From Oscheius dolichura (taxonomy: Eukaryota; Nematoda; Chromadorea; Rhabditida; Rhabditidae), in contig OW051497.1 in the NCBI GenBank assembly GCA_932521035.1, positions 2,542,001-2,606,000 of the forward strand: a stretch of 64,000 nucleotides of DNA. Direction: 5' to 3'. The notes under the pieces are model-generated. The model saw only the letters and a list, made by a program, of their open reading frames with translations. It was not told the DNA's origin and ran no database searches. The translations under genes were made by a program, and so were the position numbers. Numbering within the stretch: the stretch's first letter is position 1; the number at the start of each line of letters is the position of its first letter. Of the stretch, positions 35,348 through 48,700 are shown one piece after another.

Positions 35348-36246
35348 ATGCATGTTGTGCTTTTTCTTATCCCCTTTCCCTTGGTCAAAGCTCAATTTGT
35401 TGGATGCAATCGGTGCATTGACCGAGAGGTCATCCAATATTTAGTATGGTTCGAAGCTTTTCCCGCTAAATTAACAGGTCTAGAAGCATTTAAAGAAACT
35501 GGTTGTGATCTCTTATCAAAGTTGGTGGCCTGAATGCCAGGAAATTCCTCATAATGTCTAGGTAAGCGTTACCCTTGCGCTAAACGGCCTTCTTGCTTTA
35601 GAAAGACCCAGAAAAATGCATCCAGCTTGAATTTTCAGCAAAGGGAAACAAAAGTACGCTTTATCTCGAAGTTAAAATAATCAGAGAACATTTAGCGGGC
35701 ATTTTGCAAGTTGATTTGACTGCGATTCAGAAGTTACCATTCGAATTGGAGAGTAAGATAGGAGAAATGTATAAAAATCTCAATAATTATTTGATAGCAA
35801 TTCGAGGTAACATAAAATACCCTTGAAAACAATAAAAGACGTTTATAGAGATTCAAATAAAGCTCCGCTTCTGTAAGCCGTCGTGTCCGCTGCCTACAAC
35901 GGGCCCAGTTATCCTTCGGTCATCAGAATCTCCAATTCCCAGCCCTAACACTTCTTCGAATAGTTGGATCTTCTTTTTCGGTGGGTCATTTCGATTACAC
36001 AGTTAAGAAACGTTTAACTGAACTCGTGTTTCAGGATTTGCCCTTCTGCTAGCTCTGACTGCCGTGATCATTGAGTGGAAAAGGAGGAGAGAGAAGAATC
36101 AAGCAAAGCTCTCTGTATTTTACAAGGGAAGCCAGCCGATATGTTTTGAAGAAACAGAGGTAACTAAAGTTCATTCATTGGCAGCTTCATATGTTTAGAA
36201 TACCACGTCTGATACCGCTCTTTCCGACTACCTCATCTTCAGTTGA
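35348..36246 (+). CDS. CxxC-D type I membrane protein, copy C
   Basis: Exons 35348-35443, 35484-35555, 35602-35806, 35849-35980, 36035-36159 and 36199-36246 sum to 225 codons plus stop. Signal peptide (MHVVLFLIPFPLVKAQ), then GCNRCID, WWPECQEIPHN (compare SWPNCQEPYQW in copy A), PEKCIQLEFSAKG, RFCKPSC (compare TFCYNRAC in A), a helix (WIFFFGFALLLALTAVIIEW) and a basic tail ending ALSDYLIFS. The second intron must use donor GTCTAG; a better-looking GTAAGC donor 6 nt on would leave an in-frame TAG. Copy A also has a GTC donor at the matching intron, which supports the model. Function unknown. It lies 320 nt after copy B. Confidence 0.68.
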
Positions 36247-38243
36247 ACAAGTCGAGGCAGAAAAACGTTATCACAACTTTCGTTTGCCTAAAAGCTCAAA
36301 TATTCACTGTGTTTTCCCGTTTACCTTAGTACACAATTACTTTGGTTCTTTCGCATCCGACCCTAAACGTTGACATGCCCGGTTCTTTTACTCGAATCAA
36401 GGGTGCTGCCCTCATAGCGGCCTCCCTTTCCTCTTGCATTCGTATCGGGCGGTTTATTACAGTCCCTCTTCCTCCAAATTCCCAGATATTGTTACACACA
36501 AAGACCTTTCCCGCAAGATATAAAATGTAATGAAAGAGATCGTCGAGATTGGCCTCGTGAAAGTTGTTCAAATAAAACTAAAACAACTTGCTGAATTGGG
36601 AAGAGTTTGAAGGTCACTGGGCCAAGTAAATGATAAGCTTCCGCTTTCCGATTCGTTGACAAATTGATGCTCTTCCCATGATACGTATACTCTACTACCT
36701 AGCAACGTCACCGACTGGCCAGACCTGCCGCTTTTCCCAGAACCAACTCTCTCTCGTGCTTTATTCGACTTGTCTTCTCGCACAACACGGATCTGCCCCG
36801 CAAGATTAGCCTTTTCAGATAAACACGGTTACTAGGGGATACGTGTCTGTCTTTGCGCTCTCAATTCTATCACAAACAATATGTTGCATGCTATGATTTT
36901 CATCTGGCGGGAGAAACTGGCACCCTGCCAGAAAACTATTGCGTAAGAGACGTCCCGACGACAAATCATCTGTTTCAAAGGTACGCGTCCGCATTTTCGC
37001 TTCTGCTTGTCGAGACCATTTTCAATCGATTTTCTCCTCCAAGACGGCTGCCTTCTCCTAATCTGGACAGTTTCCCATATCTACCTCCTCCCGCTCGGCC
37101 CCTTCCTCAGCTCGGAGTATATCCCCTTGCCCACTGAATTCGTCAAAGTGGCAAGTAATATGCTCCCAGCGGAGAAGGTTACCTGCCAGGGAAGCGCTCC
37201 CTTTCCCATTTCAGAGAATTACAGTCCGGTCGGTGACCCTTGGAAGAAAAGTGCAAGAAGACTTACTCATCTCTCCCCTTTCCTTTTGCGAGTCCAGGCC
37301 GCCGCTTTTCCTCCCACCCTGCCCTCTCAACATAAAGAAAAGGAATAGTTCTAGACTCTCCCACGACAAATGATTCAATATATATCGATCCAGCCGACGG
37401 CTTCACAGTTCGCTTCTTTTGTTTTCTTTGACCGCCCCACACATGGCAACAACGAACCCTCCCCTCCTTACTCTACTCCTAGCCCTGCTCGGAGAACTCC
37501 GTCTTTCCCACTTCGAATGACAAAGTGGCAAGACCGAGGTTCTTCGTACGGTGTGAGAGTTCCCAATTTACCCACCCTGCCCCATTCCCAACCTTCCCCA
37601 CTCCTTTAGAATCGCCACATCTTTCCACTGTTATTGAGAAGTGGCAAGACGTAGGCTTTTCTGATGGTAGCGGAAAATGTAAAGTGTTCCTGATCCGGAT
37701 AGCCGTCGAAGGTCTCTATGTTTAGTTTATGTTTAGAAACATGAGAAAGTTGATGACTTATCGAAGGGATACGCCATGCAACAAGATAAATCCCAGCCAT
37801 CTGGAATAATCGGATTAATGTGGAAGGCAAACTCTTCAACTTGAGGCTGACTAATAAAGATTGGATTAATGTTGCAATTTTAAACGTATTTACAAGAAAA
37901 CACCCATTACAGAAGACGTTAACTGAACTGACCACTGAACTTTTGATCTGCTGCCATCTGACTTCAAAACAGATGAAGATGGCCTGTAAACGGCTTTCTA
38001 CTCAATCCGTAATTTTTGGTGACAGAAGATAGACGGCCGAGCTTTTCGAAGCCTGGTTCCCATGAGGCAGCGATTGCACAAAGCAAATCGTATCGGCTAT
38101 GGCTCTTACAGAAACAGCCCCTCTTTCGATTCATCGATATTCCCACTGTCTTTGCTACGTTTCCCCCATTCGTATAGCCAAACAGACTCGGCCGGCCAAT
38201 CTTTATCCTCCTCGCTTCTTTTAACAAATACAACGTATTCGGA
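36247..38243. other. intergenic, no supported gene
   Basis: A phrase AAGTGGCAAGAC(C)G(A/T)AGG occurs at about 37522 and 37641, hinting at a short diverged duplication. Open frames at 36853-37137 and 37007-37348 (+) overlap each other in Pro/Leu-rich, pyrimidine-rich sequence and have no domain. The last 200 nt are the promoter side of the gene at 38244. Confidence 0.5.
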
Positions 38244-38922
38244 ATGAGCCAGAAACCCAACTTCGCCGACATCGTGAGAGGCAACAAGGCAAGGGCTCCC
38301 GCTCCCAAACCAGCCCCGAAACCTCTAACTGTGGGCAATTCTTTCGTTTATAATGTAGATAACATAAAAATTTTTGTTCCGCGCTCCAAAGCCCAGACCA
38401 AGCCAGATGTCGGTCACCTTTTCGCATCCGAGACGAAAGAAACCTTTCCTGAACCTCAACCAGTCCTCGTTGTCAATGACGAATTCCCTCCAATTGGAGG
38501 AGATGTAACCGGACCAATTCAAGAATTCGTGAAAGCCGATCACACACATATTCCTGCTGCCATTGTTTCCTCGCCGAATACTTACTTCATCAAGTTCGGG
38601 CCCACCACGCTGCCTCAGGAACCCTGGGCTTGGCTCCAAGGCCAGCCCTTTCATAAAGGGTTCTTAGTTATTCAAAATGGACTAGTTCTCATGGTGAGAC
38701 TATTTTTTAGTTCCTAATAAAATAGCGATTCAGGCCACAGGGCAAATGACGCAGCACACCACATCACTGGCTAACTTAATAAAGCATTTTGTGGAGTGCT
38801 TCAGGATTACGACAGCGGCTACGGTGGGCATGGAGCCGTTTGTAGCGGAACTGGCAGTAGGAGAATCCGTGTATTTGATTAGAGAGCTGACCAACGCGAC
38901 GGTCTGTCATCAAGTGCGTTAG
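38244..38922 (+). CDS. unknown 212-aa soluble protein
   Basis: Two exons, 38244-38693 and 38734-38922, give exactly 212 codons plus stop. No signal peptide or helix. The N-terminus (MSQKPNFADIVRGNKARAPA) is basic and Pro/Ala-rich. A motif DEFPPIGG lies near residue 90. The C-terminal half (QEPWAWLQGQPFHKGFLVIQ, then LANLIKHFVECFRITTAATV) looks folded. Short N-terminal 'FADIVR' and 'EFPPIG'-type motifs occur in RNA-binding regulators, but I cannot assign a family. The large first exon and good phase make it a real gene. Confidence 0.65.
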
Positions 38923-39792
38923 ATTAATTCCTATATATGTTTTCCTCCCATTTCCCTAAGATTTATACTCGTTTTGCCTAAGAACGTTTATTTGACCACC
39001 TTTCTTATATCAAAGTATTATATTTAGCATATTTGCATTTACAAATGTATTGGATATTCCAGTTTGTGAGATTCCAAAGGGACTTTTTTATCATTGACTA
39101 CTACATAAAGGATTTCTTTCTTTCCCGGTGTTCAATTGGGTGTAAAAGGCTTCGATCCCTTTTACGACTGGAGTATCGGACATTCCCAGAGAAGGATGCC
39201 TCTCGTCGTCCTGTGTGATTAGGTGATATGAAATGACCGTGAACCCCTCCCGCGCCATCGACCTACATCGATCCTGTACCTAAGGTCAACGCTAATCCCT
39301 GTATGTACAGTTCTCCGCTTCCTGACACCCTTTTTTAGAAGATTTATCTTCCAGTTTTTATTTCTCCGCAGCACGCATTCCAATTGTGTCTTGCCTTTTT
39401 ACCGCACTCATTATGAGTTCATTCGAACAATTTTAAACGTCTTGTAAGTAAGAACCGGCTAGAGAAGGTTGTGACAGGAAATGGATACCAGTAATTGGGA
39501 ACGCGTTCCACGAGATGTGCGCAACAATCATTCGGCTATCTGTCATTCGACATTCTCCTTTTGGACATCATCTTGTTAGCAAAGTGCTCTCAGATTTTGA
39601 CAAGTTGTTACGATGCCCATCGTCTTGACATTTGGTGACTAGTCGAGACTATTTGCGATTAGATCAATCCGCCGAATTGCATAACTGCCAATCGAAGGCT
39701 GGATGGAACAACAAGTCACTTTATATCCTCCTCTTCCTTAGCAACTTGACCTCTCTTTCCTCCAATGACTTGATTAAGGTGTAGCTTCTGAA
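38923..39792. other. intergenic
   Basis: AT-rich first half and mixed second half; no frame or structured element worth naming. Contains the promoter of the myosin gene. Confidence 0.55.
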
Positions 39793-42700
39793 ATGGAGGG
39801 GCGCCCCTCCGATGAGAACTTAGCCTTCATCGGCGACCCTTCAGAGGCCTCTGTGCTGCATGTCATCCAGAAGAGATTCGAACGGAAGAGGATTTACGTA
39901 AGTTCACTTGAGTACAAGCCTGAAATCTGTTCAGACCCACGTTGGAGACAATCTGATAGTCCTGAACCCCTATGAGAAATATCCCATTTATGACGACGCC
40001 GTGATTTCTCAATACAAAGGAGAGAATTCGACAGCGTTTGTTGACATTTGATAGCTGTCATATTTCTCCATTTTAGACACATTTTCTCCACTGCCAGGGA
40101 CGCCTTGGCTTCATTGAAATCTGGCTCCGACAGTGAGAATCTAATATTTTCTGGAGAATCCGGCTCTGGAAAGACATTCAATGCTCACAATGTCATGCTC
40201 TACCTGGCGTCGCTGGAGGGAAGCAAGGTGTCTGCTAAACAGGTTTGTCGGCCTTCTTCGAGTAACATTTCCTTCCAGATTAGCGCCGTTCAAACTGTCC
40301 TCAACAGCTTTGCTTGCTGCAAAACGCCTAAAAATGATTCCGCCACAAGGTTTGGCTACTGTGCTGACTTCCTCTACAAAAAGTGAGATTTGCATATATT
40401 TTTAAACATTTTGCTTTTAGTTATATCCTCTCGGGACTCAGCATTCGTACGACAACGCCTCTCGAGGTGATCAAAGTTGTCTCTCAGAAGCCAGGAGAGC
40501 GGAATTTCAATATCTTCTATGAGGTGCTGAATGGCTTGAGTCAAGAACAGAAAAATACAATGGGAATGAAGCAAGGTCAAAAGTTCTTTTACCTGAATCA
40601 GGTAACTTTTTTTCAGTTTTCTTGTACGTTTGGTTTTAGGGAAAAGTTCAAGAATCTTACGGTGCAGACAAACAATGTTTCCGTAAACTGGAAGAAGCCC
40701 TCGAGGTCGTTGGCTTTACAGAAGAGCAAAGGACGCTGATCTATAAAACGATTGTGGCTATTCTTCACCTTGGGAATGTCTTCTTCACACAGAAGAGAAG
40801 TGTAAGCACTCTTTCTTATATTTAGACCCTTTTATTCAGCTTCCCAATGAACCCTCCCAAGGTGTTCAAGTAGGCAACAACACTGAAGTCAAGTGGGCTA
40901 GCTTCCTTCTGGAAGTGGAACACGAGACTTGGTCGAAGTCATTTGTTCAGAAGACTACTGTTAGTTTCAGCCTTCATTTGTATGCGTCTGTTTCTATTCA
41001 GAAAACAGAAGATGGCGTCACAACCACTGCTTACGACATGGGACAGGCTCTTGACGTTCGAGACTCTTTGGCTCAGTTGATTTATGAGGAGCTATTCCAC
41101 TGGGTACTTGGAAAAATCAGTCATCAGTTCAAGTGCAGAGATTCAACAGCTTGTATTAGTGTCGTTGACGTTTACGGCTTTGAGGTATTGCTCGGTAAAT
41201 ACAGTACGAGAACGTTCTGTTTAGAAGTACAACAACAACGGCCTGGAACAGTTGTTTATCAATACTGTTAACGAGAAGATGGCTAACGTCTTCATCAAGC
41301 AGTGCTTCTATGAGCCCATGGAAAATTACATCAGAGAAGGGATTCACGCTCCTGTTGAAAATCCTTCCTCATTGGATAACCTCAAAGTTGTTGATCTTCT
41401 AATGAAGAAACCATATGGCTTGCTGAACCTGCTTGACGATGAAGCCAAATTCCCGAAAGTAAGTAGACCAGAGAAAGGAAAAGGAGCAGTTACAGAGTTC
41501 GGACGAGTCTTACCTCAACCATTGTACCCTAAACCACATTGATAAGGGGATCTTCGGAAAGGCAAGAAGCAAAGACCGACTCGAGTTCTCGCTTCGTCAC
41601 TTTTCTGGCACTACTTGGTATACGGTGAATGACTTTGTCCACCGGAATAAGAGGACCGTCTCTTCCACTGTGATCAAGCTCCTGGCTGAGAGCCAGAGTT
41701 CGGTTAGTGTTTTCTCCGTCTTTTCTATATTTCTTTTAGATTATTTCCATGTTATTCCGTCCAATTTACAAGGAAAACGTTGATCATGTTATTTTCAACG
41801 CCAGGATGTGCGCTCAGGCAATAAGCCAAATGGCAGAGAAACTCCTCAAGTAGTCCTGTTTATTTCCCGTTTAATTTCATATTACAGCGGTTTCTCGCGC
41901 TACATTCTATGCGTAAAGTCCAACAATGAAAGGCATCCGGCAAGATTCGATCTGCCAACTGTATCGAGACAGCTAAAATGGCTATGTGTAAATGATCTTC
42001 TCCTGTTCCGGCTTCGAGGCTATCCCATCCGAATACCTTTCACCATCTTTACCCAACGCTATCGTTGTCTTCTGCTGTCGGACGTTGCTATGCACCAGAA
42101 ACAAAAAGAGATAATTGTAGATATTCTCGAAGGACAAGGAGAGGACTTCGGAATGGACTACAAGATTGGTAGGTCTCAGGAAGAAGGCCCAATTCCCTCC
42201 TTTAGGAAGGAACTATGTCTTCTTACGTGATCGTCTGGCAGTGAAGTTAGATACCGACCGGGAGAGAATTAGAAAGAAGGCAGAGATTGTTGTGCAGAAG
42301 ACAGTCAAGGCTTACGTTGCTAGAAAGAAGTACCTGAAGGTCCGAAAGGCAGCAATCGTCCTTCAAGCTGGACTACGAGGATGGAAGGCTAGGTAAGCCT
42401 GCGTAGAAAAGTACTACATTTTTATTCGTTATAGGAAGCAAACAGCTGTAATGAAGGAAGAGAGGTTGCAAAAACTTGGGTTGCCTAGTCGAAGAAACAG
42501 GCGACTCGAGGCTTACCATCTGGGGTTGAAGGATCCTACCGAGAGCAAAGAGCTTCCTGTTCCCACAACGATGACAGATTATTTGGACGTCTCTCCAGAA
42601 GCTAGTCAGGCAATTGAAAGGGCCGCTTCAAGGTGAGAATCACAGAGCTTCTGTTAAATTTCAATTTCAGAACTGGAGAACCATTAGAAACCAAGACTAC

Positions 42701-45700
42701 GACGAAATATTTGAGCACTCCTCTAAAGAAGAGGAATCCAATTGAAGGGGTGTCTATGGAACAGTTCGCAGAGCAAAATTACAGAGTTGGTTGCTAATCG
42801 AAGGAAGTAAAGAACTTCCAGGGCCATCTTCTTGAGGTTCGCCGGGAGCCTATCGTTACTCCCTTTATCCACAAGGACAACGATCTGGACTTCAGAATGT
42901 CATTAGAAATCTTTAAGCTCATATTGAAATACATGAATGACACCAAGCTGAAGCAAATTCACCTTGATGACCTGGGAAGGTACATTGTTCAGCAGGTTAG
43001 TCTAAACTTTGTCGTTTATCCATATTTCCTAGGGAATTATCAACGCTTACCAAAGGGATGAGATCTATGTTCAGCTCTGTAACCAAACATACAAAAACAA
43101 AGACAAAGTGGCTACAGAACGAGGCTACAGACTTATTCAAATGTGTTTGGCGTGCTTCCCTCCCACAGAAAACATTATTCCCATGATTGTTGGGTACTGA
43201 AATACCCTTCCTTATGTAACACCATCTTTAGATTTTTGGAAAGTGCTCCAGGAAATATCAGAAATCAGTTGGAAGGTCTACTCCAAAGAAGATTCAAAGT
43301 CAAAGGCAGTCAGGTGAGCATGGTGACGCTTTTTCCTCATGCTTGCGCAGCCTCAGCCAGCGAAACAACTGATCGCGTGGGGTCATTATGCGTTATTGAT
43401 TTTAAGCATCCCACATTTTTGCATATTCCAGACTTCTCGTCAACTTCCGCCTTCTCTTCTTGAATTAGCCGCTTTCCATAGTTATCAGAGCCCCGTGGTC
43501 AATGTTATCCAGGGTCATGAAGGTGAAGAAGCGGTGGAAGCTCATTCCTGGATGACAAACGCTGATGTGGCCAATAAGGTCCTGAGACATAGGTACGCTT
43601 TCTTGTTACTTCTTATGTTATTTTTTTATTTTCAGAGGAATTGGAGATCCGTCAGGATGGACTGTTGAATTTGAAAAAGAAGATAAAATAATATCTTCTA
43701 CTGGTTGTCATTTCTTCCACGATGCTTTATCAGAATTGGAACATGGAAAGCCTGAAAATAGAAAGTAAGTCCGGTTGCCCTCCTTATTATGCCGTTATTT
43801 TATAGAGAGACATTCCTTACATTCTCCACAGAGAAAACTGTTCCTCCGATGAATGCAAAGAACGTTGTTCCTGATAAAGTTCAAGACTACCCAAAGCAGT
43901 AAGCATTTCTTCATTTTATTTTCACATTATTTTTATTTTTAGGAGCCCGATAGAGAAAAGAAAAGAACGACGAGGTGAGACACCGCTTTCTCCATTGGTA
44001 GAACGGCGACGACGACGATCAAGCGGCAACAGAAGTCACGAGTATGATCCACGTCTGGATCTTTCGGATCAATATGATCAACTTCCACCTCTACCAAAGT
44101 CTGGGCCTCCAAATGAATTCCATCCAGCAGATAAAAATAATTATGTGGATGATGACTACACCTACACGACAATCCAGAAGAAACGTAGGTCTCTAAATAT
44201 TCCTCACCATTTCTGTATATTTCAGAGAAAGCTCGTAGACCTTCGGGAAATAAAAGTGCTATTGGTAGCCCAGAGCCAGAACGGAACAAGCCTTATGAAG
44301 TTGTCGAAGAACAACCTGCTGTGGTTACAAAATCACCTAAAGTCATCCGCTGTCCGCCAGGTTTCACTGAGGCTGCGCCGCCTTTGCCCATGTCCGAGCC
44401 ACCGATGCCCGCTTCCAATCAAAGCTATGGAATATATCCTCATCAACAGGTGGCAATCATATCAACTTCTCATAAGATCTTATTTTTTAGCCTTACGTCC
44501 AATATGTTCCGTTCATGATGCAGCCCCAAATGATGGGGCCAATGGGGATGATGCACCAGCCGATGATGGTTCCGCAAAATGGATACGGTTACACCATGCA
44601 ACCAACGATGCATCCGGGTTATTCCATGGATCCTGGAAATGGTTAGCTTTTTCAACATTTTTAGAATTATTTGTTTTCAGTTTCCCAACAAACTTGGAAT
44701 TCTAGTGCTAACAATAGTTTCGCCGGATATGCAGCGGTTGACAATGACAGGTTGGCTATTACCTATTGATAAATACAGTACTTCTAGAATTGCGGAAGAT
44801 AGGCGAGCAGCCAGCAGGGGAAATCATATTCCAAGTGAATATTCCACTATGAGTGTGGCTTCACGGATTCGACGAATGCCTGTTCCAGAGAACAACCGAG
44901 ACGTTGATAGATTTTTGGATGAAGTTTTTGAGCAGGTTTGTTCAATTTAAAATCCCCTTTTTGTATTTTGTTAAAAAGAAGTGGGAATTATTTTCTTGTT
45001 TCAGGTCCTTTCTCCCGAAGAATTAAGAAACAGCTCGGCTACTCCTCAACAGATTGCCGCTTCAATAAAGGGAGGACCCTATGGGCCGCAATACGACACG
45101 GTAAGAAGACGATTACAATGTAAATTTTTCATATTAAATTTTCTTTCAGACTCCTGCTGGGTACTACACTCCTCCGGATCATACGAGAGCAAGTGGATAC
45201 GGAACGATGGATCGCTATGATTACATTGATAGAGTAAGCATGCTTTCTACTTCCTTACTTACTAATTTCTAGGCCAATCGCTCTTATGACAGCCCAGCCA
45301 GAAGTCGTGCTAGAAGCCTTCCTCGACCCGATCCTAACATGTCTCAGCGATCAAATGCCTATAGCCAAATCAGAGAATCATCTGTGGATCGCACCCCGCC
45401 AAGAAGAAGAGACGCTTTTCCGACTATCTCGGTCCACGAGCTGAAATATCCGATGTCTCCTATCCCTGGATCTCCTTACGGACAAGAAGAATACAATCCG
45501 GGAAGACATCAGCCGACTGTTGTGATGATGCCGGTGGAAATTCATGGTAGGCTTTAACTTGTGAACCACTTCTACCATTTTCTCAGAAAACGGGCAAATG
45601 TACCCCATTACTTCTCCACAGACATTAGCTCATGTACCCAGGAAAGGCGTAAGTGGAACAGCTAAACCTTTTCGCATAGTTGCAGTTTCTTCCACCAAAT

Positions 45701-48700
45701 GGACAAAAGGCGCTGAGCAGAAGACGTTTTTCGTATGATCATGAGGACGACTTCCTGAGAGGTCACTCTCCCGACAGCAGCTTTGACCCCAGGACACCAA
45801 TGCAGGTAGGTGTCTAAACATGTGTAAAACCGCGGTGGGCTGTAAAGAAGTGATAAAATTCACTAGCTAAACGGATTCTTATCAGTACTGAGGCAGTTTC
45901 ATGATGTATCTTTACCCCGATCCTTATCGTCTCCGCTTATTCTGTGTTTGCATATTGATTCCAATCCAAATTCTTCGTGGAAGTACATCTCCACTGGCAA
46001 TTCTATTTATTTCAGTACCTTTATGAATTTCTCAATTTCAGAGAAGACCCGGCCCTCCACCTTCTCGCTTCGACAGTCCCAACATGCGTGCCGTCCTCCA
46101 GCAAAATAGGTATCGTCTATGTAAATATTGCCATACTCCGAAAAAGCCAACGAGGCAACAATATTTCCTGAGGAATAGTCATGAAGACTTAAGAATATCA
46201 ACTCGATCAAAACGTGCATCTAATCTTTTGATAAAAGTGCGTCTTCAGGCCGCAGCCGTCTCCCGCCCTGTCCAGGAATCCGTCTAAACTCAATGGTACA
46301 GGAGCGGCGGTCACTTCTCCAGTAAAATCACCTATGACTGATAGAAAATCGGTAAGAATTCTCCATTTAATGATAATTTACATTTTCAACAGGGACTAAA
46401 TCGTATTCCTTACGAGCAATATGTCGACCCCGTCATCCAGAATACTGTTTCCAATAGTGAGAGGCCCGACCCTCACAAGTTCAGGGTACCTGAAAGGGGA
46501 CTGAAGAAAGAAAGCGAGGCAAGGGAAAGGGAAGCTTTGCGAAAAATTAACGAAAAGCTAAAGGTACGCTTATTAACGGCATGAGGCTTTTACTAACAAC
46601 TAACAGCACCTTCCTCCTCCAGTCGAACAGTTTAAAATCTTCCGCCCTAAACCACCAGTCTACGTCCCTCCACCGGTTCCTCAGCCGGCTCCTGTTCAAC
46701 ACTCGCCTTTGGAAGTAACCATTCCAGATGAACCTAACACACTCTACTTTCCTGTTCCTGAAGAGCCAGATCCGTATTATTTGAGATTAATGGAGGTACT
46801 AACATCAAACAGCTTTCCTTTTTGTTTTTACGTTTCTAATGTACCACGAAACATACTAATTGCAGCCGGAACCACCACAAAGTGAATGGGTTTACGATGG
46901 AGACGTCGATCGACCACCTGAGCTACAGGAAAGATTCAAAGAAGCTCCAGTATACCTTCCGCCCTTGAATGGAACTAATAGTACGCTTAAACCTAAAGAT
47001 GAAAAACCAGCTGTGAAATATGTTAAACAGCCATGGAAGCTTACCATTCGCAAAGAGGTAGGATGAATAACTGAAAATTTAATTTGCGATTTAGATGTTT
47101 TATCCCCAAGAACAGTTAGATGATATGAAAGTCATTGACCAGATCTTCGCCCAAATAATTGAAGACTGCCGACGGGCCATTGCTTACAGGATTAGAGCCT
47201 ACGAACGAGATGATGTTGTCGCTATCTTGAGTAAGATTTATGTTTCGTGAAAAGAATCAAGAATATTCTAGAGCTTAATAACATCCCTCCCGAGATGCTA
47301 AACCGTCAACATGAAATTCCCACTTCGATTAAAGTTGAAATCATCAATGCAGCTAGGAAGTGGCCTTTCTACTTCAGCCAGATTTATGAGGTAATACTCT
47401 TCTGGAATTTCTTGAAATCTTCCCTCTCAGGTCATTGAAGAAAGATCGGACGAATCCATTTCTGTCCTCTTATCCATTGGAGAGTATGGCATCCGCCTCC
47501 TCCTCCATACTCCTTTGGATAAAGAGAATCCTCTCAAGGTTCAAGACCATCTTACGTAGGCTCTTCTTTAATTTCTTCTTGAATTTCGCTCGTTTCAGTT
47601 ATTCGGACATCGCAGAAGCAACATTAGAAAGTGATGAGACGGTCTGCATCCATGCTAGAAGTGGACTTTCTATTAGACTGCGCACTCCGATGGCCGGACA
47701 AATTAGTGAGCAGATTGAGAAATGTCTCTATGGATCAACTAAGGTAGTTTTTGTTTAAAAAATGATCTCAAAATTGATTACAGAGAAGACAATTTGTCAG
47801 AGCTGTAGCCGATTACGTCACAACCCAACCAAATTTGCTTTCGTTCTCAAAAGGAGAGATAATTGAGCTGGTTAGTTGATAAAATCTTCAAAATATGTCT
47901 ATTTTATTAATTTTACAGTCAAGGTTTCTTTTGAAGGAGAAATCGAAACTGCGCTTAATTGGCAAAGCGATACCGTAAAAGGAGTGCCTGCCCCACTTAA
48001 TCGCTGCGATACCCAGTATAACCAGTCTATGAAAGCGTTTTCAGGTTGGTCAGCCTGATGGAGAAGAGTCTCCAGATTCTTGGCTTTATGGTAAAATTGG
48101 AAACCGTTTTGGCAATTTACCCGCTGACTATGTGGTGCCCGTTGATGACAACGTAAGTCTTTTTTCTCCTATATGTTCGCAATTTTTAAAGTCTTTTATT
48201 AATTGAAAATATTTCCAGGGAACTGAAGTCTCGCAACCTCCACCGCTTCCTTTATTCCGAGATGATTTATCTACCTCTGAACGAGTACGTTTAATTCCAG
48301 GATATCTTTATAGTTAATATTTACAGGAACAGGGCTCTTACCACGGTTACCTAGATGATCTTGATGAATTTGTTCCTAGAGAAATGTCAGACCGATACAA
48401 TATGATGGAATTTGCTATGAAGTATTTCCGAGTTCCTAAAGGGTATACAGCCATGAGAACAGGAAGTAAGCCTTTTTTTCTTTGCTTTACCTTAATTTTT
48501 CAGAGAAGCAGTGGACCTGGCAGGAAATAGCTCAAATGATTAAATGGAGTGATAGATGTATATCTCACTCGCTTCTTCGTCTAGAGTCCAATGAATTAGA
48601 TAAACTGGCAGCTAACGCCTTTAAATGTAAAGGCTCCTTTTAATAGAAATAGCCAATTTTGTCAGGTATTATGATGTTCATGGGAGACGAGTCTATCAAG

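Noticed and set aside
36853-37348. Overlapping Pro/Leu-rich frames
   Set aside because: They overlap in two frames, have no start context and no recognised motif.
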